Positions 1 through 4,594 of a stretch of 5,278 nt of DNA are shown here, piece after piece (position 1 is the stretch's first letter; each line of letters opens with the position of its first letter). Both the position numbers and the translations under genes were made by a program. The DNA comes from Treponema sp. (GTDB taxonomy: Bacteria > Spirochaetota > Spirochaetia > Treponematales > Breznakiellaceae), in NCBI GenBank assembly GCA_031271075.1, contig JAISWN010000204.1:1-5278 (forward strand), read 5' to 3'. Under the pieces are notes generated by a model. It saw only the letters and a list, made by a program, of their open reading frames with translations. It searched no databases and was not told the origin of the DNA.

Positions 1-292
1 TATGTTGATTCGTGCCGAGGGGGTTTAATACCCCGCCCTTCAGGGCGGTTAAAAAGGTATTAAACCTCCGAGTGCAACCACTTCGGGAGAACACCATACC
101 TCGCCGAACCGCAGGTTCGGCTTCAGCCGAGGTATGGTGATTAGCGCTTAGGTTAAGGAAGCCGCGTGGGGGGGGAGAATTCCGTAACGGCGCACTCCGC
201 CTTGACAGGGAAGAGGTGTACCCGCGGGAATCAGCGACGCCGGGAATAGCTATCCCGGGAATATCCAGGGAACAAAAATCGTGTTCTTTCAT
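1..292 (-). CDS. Possible 5' part of a hypothetical gene running off the left edge
   Basis: I do not recognise this product. An ATG at 292 (reading leftwards) opens a frame of 97 codons with no stop before the window edge. It begins MKEHDFCSLDIPGIAIPG and ends near LKGGVLNPLGTNQH. In favour of a gene: an AGGTGAG ribosome-binding-like sequence lies 8 bases upstream (301-307), and the upstream DNA is AT-rich, as expected for a promoter region divergent from the protease gene at 466. Against it: the middle is rich in Arg, Ser and Pro, no domain is visible, and the distal half reads through two palindromes (18-69 and 92-139) that look like mobile or intergenic repeats. A run of eight C on the coding strand (168-175) encodes Pro-Pro. 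An added base there would bring a TAA at 153-155 into frame and leave about 46 residues. It may be a real gene with repeat insertions, a truncated gene, or chance. Confidence 0.3.
   Translation of the reverse strand, partial: MKEHDFCSLDIPGIAIPGVADSRGYTSSLSRRSAPLRNSPPPRGFLNLSANHHTSAEAEPAVRRGMVFSRSGCTRRFNTFLTALKGGVLNPLGTNQH
18..69. repeat. Nested palindrome 1 (REP-like or IS200/IS605-end-like)
   Basis: Outer arms GGTTTAATACC (22-32) and GGTATTAAACC (56-66) pair perfectly, and the stem extends outward with a G-U pair and two G-C pairs. Inside the left half is a perfect 6-bp hairpin, CCGCCC-TTCA-GGGCGG (33-48), followed by an unpaired ttaaaaa. The asymmetric inner hairpin in a longer stem resembles REP elements and the ends of IS200/IS605-type elements. 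No transposase is visible in the window, so the origin is unproven. Confidence 0.7.
92..139. repeat. Nested palindrome 2, related to palindrome 1
   Basis: Outer arms CACCATACCTCG (92-103) and CGAGGTATGGTG (128-139) pair over 12 bp. Inside sits a perfect 7-bp hairpin, CCGAACC-gca-GGTTCGG (104-120), followed by a 7-base single-stranded tail. A competing hairpin, CGGC-TTCA-GCCG (118-129), shares its bases. The plan matches palindrome 1: ATACC(C/T)CGCC at the left, an inner hairpin displaced to the left, and GGTAT at the right. The two look like members of one repeat family. Confidence 0.7.
168..175. repeat. Homopolymeric tract of eight G
   Basis: Eight consecutive G on the plus strand, which are C on the coding strand of the possible left-edge gene. 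Tracts of this length are prone to slippage, and poly-G tracts are known contingency loci in treponemes. Here a +1 change would terminate the leftward frame at 153-155. Confidence 0.5.
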
Positions 293-300
293 TTTGTAAC

Positions 301-307
301 CTCACCT
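301..307 (-). promoter_or_regulatory. Candidate ribosome binding site for the left-edge frame
   Basis: AGGTGAG on the minus strand ends 8 bases before the ATG at 292. This spacing is acceptable and is the main sequence support for translation starting there. A TAAAAT on the minus strand (308-313) could be a -10 element, but I see no convincing -35 box. Confidence 0.35.
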
Positions 308-404
308 ATTTTAACGTTACAACAATATCTTAAAAAAAGCCATAAAATCGATGTATTAGCCATCTATAGTTCGAATGATGCCGGGATACTAGATTAATTT
401 TGAG

Positions 405-476
405 GCAACGCGTCCCCCCTTGTTTTCCCGCCAAAAGAACCGTATAACAGGGGCAGGAGGGGCTTGTGAGTACTTT
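405..476 (+). repeat. Leader repeat, copy 1 (upstream region, RBS and start of the protease gene)
   Basis: This copy matches 919-986 closely, with a perfect 44-base identity between 425-468 and 934-977. The repeat covers the flank beginning gcaacgcg, a potential stem (416-424 with 446-453), the AGGAGG ribosome binding site and the GTG start codon, then the first codons of the protease gene with a few changes (MSTF here, MGTF in copy 2). Confidence 0.9.
455..460 (+). promoter_or_regulatory. Ribosome binding site of the aspartic protease gene
   Basis: A perfect AGGAGG stands 5 bases before GTG 466. A TAA at 445-447 is in frame just upstream, so GTG 466 is the only sensible start codon. Confidence 0.85.
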
Positions 477-900
477 CAAGGAAAAAATCACCCTGATCAA
501 TGCCGGCGATACGGCTAAGGCGCGGGACGGGTTTATCCCCCAAGCGGGAGTTCGCGCCATGACGATAGACGCCATGCCTGACACCGGAGCCTGGACCCTG
601 GTTATCAACGAAGATGTTCGCAAAAAACTGGGGCTTGCCATCGAAGGTTCCATAGCTTCTACCCTGGCGGATGGTTCCACCACGGTCTATAAGCAGACCG
701 AGGCGGTAAAAATCCAGTGGAAGGATCGCAGCACTACCCAGCAGGCGCTGGTTGTACCGGAGGCGGATGACATTCTGCTTGGCGCGCTGCCCCTGGAAGC
801 CCTGGACCTGATGGTTGACCCCGTGAATGAGCGGCTGGCGGGGGTTCACGGCGATCAGCCCTTGCATAAGCTTAAAAAAGCTTCCGCGCCGTTCAGGTGA
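466..900 (+). CDS. Clan AA (retropepsin-like) aspartic protease
   Basis: A small 144-residue protein with the layout of the single-domain retropepsin-like proteases of clan AA, as found in prokaryotic families of about 105-145 residues. The catalytic motif is Asp-Thr-Gly at residues 39-41 (MPDTGAWTLVINEDVRKKLGL). It is followed by a flap-like stretch containing ADGST (68-72) and the hydrophobic-hydrophobic-Gly motif ILLG (103-106), then LPLEALDLMVDP (108-119). Such enzymes act as homodimers, each subunit giving one Asp; this is known of the family, not shown here. There is no signal peptide or membrane segment, so it should be cytoplasmic. The natural substrate is unknown. The start is a GTG with a strong ribosome binding site. 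The last 17 or so residues (basic, KLKKASAPFR) lie beyond the usual fold. The gene is bracketed by a repeated leader (405-476 and 919-986), which suggests tandem duplication or cassette-like movement. Confidence 0.8.
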   Translation: MSTFKEKITLINAGDTAKARDGFIPQAGVRAMTIDAMPDTGAWTLVINEDVRKKLGLAIEGSIASTLADGSTTVYKQTEAVKIQWKDRSTTQQALVVPEADDILLGALPLEALDLMVDPVNERLAGVHGDQPLHKLKKASAPFR

Positions 901-918
901 TGCGTTCCCGTGCCCCTT

Positions 919-986
919 GCAACGCGCCCCCTGTTCCCGCCAAAAGAACCGTATAACAGGGGCAGGAGGGGCTTGTGGGTACCTTT
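919..986 (+). repeat. Leader repeat, copy 2 (RBS and start codon without a full gene)
   Basis: A second copy of the protease leader. It includes CCCCTGTT (928-935) paired with AACAGGGG (955-962), the AGGAGG ribosome binding site (964-969) and the GTG start (975-977). The 44-base core 934-977 is identical to 425-468. Identity fades shortly after the start codon. Confidence 0.9.
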
Positions 987-1004
987 GGGGAAATCCCCAT
1001 ATAG
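975..1004 (+). pseudogene. Nine-codon open frame behind the duplicated start; likely remnant of a second protease gene
   Basis: GTG 975 has the same ribosome binding site and spacing as the protease gene. It reads MGTFGEIPI and then TAG at 1002-1004, against MSTFKEKI in the intact gene. It is most simply the vestige of a tandem paralogue whose body was lost. A short regulatory leader peptide ahead of ileS is an alternative, but the peptide has no Ile run (two Ile in nine residues) and no attenuator is evident. Confidence 0.45.
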
Positions 1005-1135
1005 AAAAAAAGCCCCCTTTTCGGCATACTAAGCCTGTTTTAAATACCCAAGGTTGGCGTATATACATAATTCGTTAAGCGGGGCGGTTCCGCGGCCTTC
1101 CTGTGCCGCCTTGAGCCCCTGGGAGTGGTAAAGCG
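1005..1135 (+). promoter_or_regulatory. Region upstream of ileS, promoter not resolved
   Basis: An AT-rich stretch at about 1038-1074 holds -10-like sequences (TATACA at 1062-1067, CATAAT at 1066-1071) but no good -35 box at the right distance. I see no T-box features, nor would one be expected in a spirochaete. GGGAG (1121-1125) is a weak ribosome binding site 10 bases before the ileS GTG. Confidence 0.3.
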
Positions 1136-4100
1136 GTGTATAAAGCGGTGGATCCCAAGGTAAATTTCCCCAGGCTGGAAGAAGAGATCCTGGCCTACTG
1201 GGAAAAAAACCGTATCTTTGAAAAATCAGTGTCCCTGCGGGAAGGGGCGGAAGGGCGTCCTACGGAGGAATTCGTCTTCTACGACGGCCCCCCCTTTGCC
1301 ACGGGGCTTCCCCACTTCGGGCATTTTGTGCCCAGCACCATCAAGGACATCATCCCCCGTTACCAGACCATGAAGGGTAAAAGGGTGGAACGCCGTTTCG
1401 GGTGGGACTGCCACGGCCTCCCGGTGGAAAACCTCATCGAAAAGGAACTGGGGCTTAATTCCAAAACGGACATCGAAAAATTCGGTATCGCCCAATTCAA
1501 CGAGGCTTGCCGTACCTCGGTGCTGCGTTACGTCCGGGAATGGCGGCAGGTTATCTCCCGCCTGGGCCGCTGGGTGGACTTTGACCGGGACTACAAGACC
1601 ATGGACGGGGACTACATGGAAACCATCTGGTGGGTCATGAAGTCCCTCTGGGAAAAGGGGCTCCTCTACGAGGGCTACTACATCCTCCCCTACTGCCCCC
1701 GCTGCGCCACGGTGCTTTCCAACCACGAACTCAACCTGGGGGGCTACCAGGATGTCCATGACCCGGCCATCACCGTCAAGTTCAAAGTTAAGGAGGGGGG
1801 ACGCCTCCCCCCTGAGCCCAAACCCGCCAGCGGCGGTTTCGGGCTACCCCCCTCTCCGGGGGGCAAAGCCCCCCAAGCCCCCCCTGGAGTTTGCGCCAGC
1901 GCAAACTCCGAGGCGAAACTCGAAGAGTTTCGCCCCGCAACACCCCCGGGCCCCGATCCCCGGACCCTGCTGCGGGAAACCCTGGACGGCCGTACCTACT
2001 TTTTGGCCTGGACTACCACCCCCTGGACCCTGCCTTCCAACCTGGCCCTGACCCTGGGGCCGGACATCGACTACGTGCTGGTCCAGGACGGGGAGGAGCG
2101 TTACATCCTGGCGGAAGCCCGGCTGGGGGCCTACTACAAAAACCCGCCCCGGATGCCGGACCAGGCGGCCCTGGAAGCCGGGGCAAAACCAACCGAGGGG
2201 GACTGCAAAATCCTCTGGCGGATGAAGGGGGCGGATCTGGCGGGAATCGCCTACGAACCCCTGTTCCCCTACTTCGCCGGGGCCGCGGAACAGAACGCCT
2301 TCCGTACCTACCTGGGGGACTTTGTCTCTACCGGGGACGGGACCGGCATCGTCCATACCGCGCCGGGCTTTGGCGAGGACGATCAGCGGGTGCTTAAGGG
2401 AACAGGTATCCCGGTGATCTGCCCGGTGGACGCGGAGTGCCGTTTCACCGCCGAGGTTCCCGACTACCAGGGGATCTTCGTCAAAGACGCCGACAAGGCC
2501 ATCATGGATCGCCTCAGGGCGGAGGGGAAGCTGATCAAGCGGGAACAGATCCTCCACTCCTACCCCCACTGCTGGAGATGCGGCAGCCCGCTGATCTACC
2601 GGGCGGTGAGTTCCTGGTTCGTCAAGGTGGAGAAGATCAAACAGGACATGCTGGACGCCAACAGCCGGATCTCCTGGGTGCCGGAACACATCAAAACAGG
2701 CCGCTTCGGCAAGTGGCTGGAGGGGGCCCGGGACTGGGCCGTCAGCCGGAACCGCTACTGGGGAAACCCCCTGCCCATCTGGAAATGCCCGGACTGCGGC
2801 AAGACCATCTGCGTGGGAAGCCGGGCGGAACTTAAAGAACTCTCGGGGATCTACCCGGAGGATCTGCACAAACACTTTGTTGACCAGATCGGCATCCCCT
2901 GTTCGGCCGCGCCGGACAGCGGAGTTCCCGGCAAGGCGGAAAACTCCGGGCAGGCTGCCGAAGGCGGCCCGCCTTGCCCCGGCGTCATGCGGCGGATACC
3001 GGAGGTGCTGGACTGCTGGTTTGAGTCCGGGGCCATGCCCTACGCCCAGAACCACTATCCCTTTGAAAACAAGGAATTTTTCGAAAGCCACTTCCCCGCG
3101 GACTTCATCAATGAGGGGCTCGATCAGACCCGGGGCTGGTTCTACACCCTTACCGTTCTGTCGGCGGCCCTGTTCAAGAAACCCGCTTTTAAGAACTGCG
3201 TTGTCAGCGGTATCGTACTGGCCGGCGACGGCAAGAAGATGAGCAAGAGCCTGCGGAACTATACGGATCCGGCGGAGCTTATCAATATCTACGGCGCGGA
3301 CACCCTGCGGCTTTTCCTGGTACACTCCGCCCTGGTCAAGGCCGACGATCTCCGTTACAGCGACGAAGGGGTCAGGGACATACTCAAGAGCATACTCCTC
3401 CCCCTGTGGAACGCCTACAGTTTCTATGTTACCTACGCCAACATCGACAAGGTAAGCCCCCGGGCAGCCCCGGAAAACCCCGGCAACCCCCTGGACAGGT
3501 GGATCCTTTCGGAAGCGGAAAGCCTGGCGGAGAAGGTGAGCGGCGCCCTGGACGCCTACGACTTGAGCCGGGCCGTTGACCCCATCCTGGAATTCATCGA
3601 TCTCCTCAACAACTGGTATATCCGCCGTTCCCGCCGCCGTTTCTGGAAAAGCCTTGGACCCGAAGGGTCCTCCGACGCGGACAAGGCGGAAGCCTACGCC
3701 ACCCTCTACGATGTGCTTAAAACCCTCATCGCCGTGGCGGCTCCCTTCATTCCCTTCACCACCGAAGCGATCTGGCAAAATCTGCGGCGGGAGGATGATC
3801 CTGAATCGGTGCATCTGGCGGACTATCCCGTCCCCCGGGAAGAACGGCGGGATCGGGAACTGGAGTACCGCATGGCGGCGGTGCGGCGCGCGGTGTCTAT
3901 GGGCCGTTCCCTGCGCTCCCAGTACAACATCAAGGTCCGCCAGCCCCTGGGGATGGTGGAACTGGTTACCCGGAACCCGGAGGAGAAGAAGGTGCTCCTG
4001 GAAATGGAGGACATCATCCGGGAGGAACTCAACGTCAAGGACGTGGTGTTCCGGGACAACGAGGAAGATCTGGTGGAGTACCAGGTGAAGGCCAATTTCC

Positions 4101-4594
4101 GGGTCCTGGGAAAGGAACTGGGCAAGGACATGAAGGCCGCCGCCGCCCGGATCGAAACCCTCAGCCAGAGCGAGATCCAGGGCCTCCTGGAAGGGGCAAC
4201 CCTGGCGATTGACGCGGCGGGCCGCAGCGTGGATATTACCGCTGAAAAACTTGACATCCGGCGCATTGAAAAGGCCAATCTCCGGGTGCTGAACGAAGAT
4301 ACCCTGACCATCGGCCTGGATACGGAAATTACCGAAGAACTCTCCCGGGAAGGAGACGTGCGGGATCTGGTCCGGGGGGTGCAGAACCTGCGCAAGGAGC
4401 TGGGTCTTGAGGTTACCGACCGGATACGGCTCAGCCTCTGGGGTTCCGAAGGGCTCAAGGCCGCCTGGGAAGACTTTTCCGCCTTTGTGGCGGGGGAAAC
4501 CCTGGCCCAGGAAGTCCGCTGGGCCGCGGTGGAAGGGCAGAAGCCCCTGGAAGCGGGGGATGAGCAGTGGCTGGTGAAAATTGAAAAAATTTAG
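1136..4594 (+). CDS. ileS: Isoleucyl-tRNA synthetase, type 2 (eukaryal-like)
   Basis: Charges tRNA-Ile with isoleucine in the cytoplasm and hydrolyses mischarged valine. The class I signatures are HFGH (residues 60-63) and KMSKS (701-705). Other landmarks: CPRC (187-190), the CP1 editing segment with WTTTPWTLPSN (292 on) and GIVHTAPGFGEDD (about 404-416), CWRC (479-482), WGNPLPIW (542-549), CPDC (551-554), WFESGAMPYAQ (628-638), DQTRGWFYTL (near 665), the anticodon-binding helices with NNWYIRRSRRRFW, and a long C-terminal domain typical of type 2 enzymes. The canonical HxGH differs from the rearranged motif tied to mupirocin hyper-resistance. At 1,152 residues it exceeds the roughly 1,090 I recall for T. 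pallidum. Two hairpin-rich in-frame insertions (220-286 and 590-613) account for the excess. The start is GTG 1136, since MYK.VDPKVNF is the usual treponemal N-terminus. The end overlaps the next gene. Confidence 0.97.
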   Translation: MYKAVDPKVNFPRLEEEILAYWEKNRIFEKSVSLREGAEGRPTEEFVFYDGPPFATGLPHFGHFVPSTIKDIIPRYQTMKGKRVERRFGWDCHGLPVENLIEKELGLNSKTDIEKFGIAQFNEACRTSVLRYVREWRQVISRLGRWVDFDRDYKTMDGDYMETIWWVMKSLWEKGLLYEGYYILPYCPRCATVLSNHELNLGGYQDVHDPAITVKFKVKEGGRLPPEPKPASGGFGLPPSPGGKAPQAPPGVCASANSEAKLEEFRPATPPGPDPRTLLRETLDGRTYFLAWTTTPWTLPSNLALTLGPDIDYVLVQDGEERYILAEARLGAYYKNPPRMPDQAALEAGAKPTEGDCKILWRMKGADLAGIAYEPLFPYFAGAAEQNAFRTYLGDFVSTGDGTGIVHTAPGFGEDDQRVLKGTGIPVICPVDAECRFTAEVPDYQGIFVKDADKAIMDRLRAEGKLIKREQILHSYPHCWRCGSPLIYRAVSSWFVKVEKIKQDMLDANSRISWVPEHIKTGRFGKWLEGARDWAVSRNRYWGNPLPIWKCPDCGKTICVGSRAELKELSGIYPEDLHKHFVDQIGIPCSAAPDSGVPGKAENSGQAAEGGPPCPGVMRRIPEVLDCWFESGAMPYAQNHYPFENKEFFESHFPADFINEGLDQTRGWFYTLTVLSAALFKKPAFKNCVVSGIVLAGDGKKMSKSLRNYTDPAELINIYGADTLRLFLVHSALVKADDLRYSDEGVRDILKSILLPLWNAYSFYVTYANIDKVSPRAAPENPGNPLDRWILSEAESLAEKVSGALDAYDLSRAVDPILEFIDLLNNWYIRRSRRRFWKSLGPEGSSDADKAEAYATLYDVLKTLIAVAAPFIPFTTEAIWQNLRREDDPESVHLADYPVPREERRDRELEYRMAAVRRAVSMGRSLRSQYNIKVRQPLGMVELVTRNPEEKKVLLEMEDIIREELNVKDVVFRDNEEDLVEYQVKANFRVLGKELGKDMKAAAARIETLSQSEIQGLLEGATLAIDAAGRSVDITAEKLDIRRIEKANLRVLNEDTLTIGLDTEITEELSREGDVRDLVRGVQNLRKELGLEVTDRIRLSLWGSEGLKAAWEDFSAFVAGETLAQEVRWAAVEGQKPLEAGDEQWLVKIEKI
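1791..1990 (+). repeat. In-frame palindromic insertion in the CP1 domain of ileS
   Basis: Encodes roughly residues 220-286, a Pro/Gly/Ala-rich stretch where IleRS proteins normally have a short turn between VTVKFKVK and YFLAWTTTPW. The DNA of the first 145 bases is a chain of hairpins. (A) G run 1795-1800 with C run 1807-1812. (B) 1815-1828 with 1832-1845, 13 bp with two single-base bulges. (C) GGGGGGC-AAA-GCCCCCC, 1858-1874. (D) GGAGTTTGCGC (1886-1896) with GCGCAAACTCC (1899-1909), perfect. (E) GGCGAAACTC (1912-1921) with GAGTTTCGCC (1925-1934), perfect around GAA. The frame stays open throughout and the flanking IleRS motifs are intact. Exact borders are my estimate. Confidence 0.8.
2900..2977 (+). 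repeat. In-frame palindromic insertion in a zinc knuckle of ileS
   Basis: Type 2 IleRS usually reads PC-x-x-C-G just before the MRR(I/V)PEVLDCWF block. Here Cys589 and Cys614 are 24 residues apart, separated by an Ala/Gly/Pro/Ser-rich segment. The DNA contains GTTCGGC-cgc-GCCGGAC (2901-2917, one G-U pair), GGAGTT with AACTCC (2921-2926 and 2942-2947), GGCAAGGCGG with CCGCCTTGCC (2930-2939 and 2969-2978, perfect 10 bp), and GGCAG-g-CTGCC (2949-2959). The second and third pairings interlock, so they are alternatives or a pseudoknot. Confidence 0.7.

Larger units (their letters stand above)
293..465. promoter_or_regulatory. AT-rich intergenic region, probably holding divergent promoters
   Basis: The part from about 290 to 402 is clearly richer in A and T than the rest of the window. 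It separates the possible leftward gene from the rightward protease gene. On the plus strand, TTGTTT (420-425) and TATAAC (443-448) stand 17 bases apart and could be a sigma-70 type promoter, but transcription would then start at about the ribosome binding site, giving a nearly absent leader. I see no tRNA, riboswitch or terminator here. Confidence 0.35.

Noticed and set aside
1..139. CRISPR array
   Set aside because: The palindromes are two diverged units without regular spacers, and no cas gene is present.
241..257. Hairpin CGGGA(a)TAGCTATCCCG and spaced GGGAAT motifs
   Set aside because: A single short imperfect palindrome with nearby repeats of six bases is weak, and I could not link it to an operator, terminator or attachment site.
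368..390. tRNA T-loop-like GTTCGAAT
   Set aside because: The flanking bases do not form a T-stem and no acceptor or anticodon arm can be placed.
868..883. AAGCTT-aaaa-AAGCTT as a terminator
   Set aside because: The inverted repeat is AT-rich, lies within the protease coding sequence and has no following T run.
394..1068. A 224-codon minus-strand frame across the protease gene
   Set aside because: It is a shadow of the protease gene and its flanking repeats, with no domain, no convincing start site, and competition from a gene with a clear DTG motif.
827..1078. An 83-codon plus-strand frame overlapping the protease end and the second leader copy
   Set aside because: It starts inside the protease gene in another frame, lacks a ribosome binding site, and its composition follows the underlying repeat.
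901..1135. T-box or other riboswitch upstream of ileS
   Set aside because: No T-box core or antiterminator sequence is visible, T-boxes are mainly in Gram-positive bacteria, and the region is better explained by the duplicated leader.
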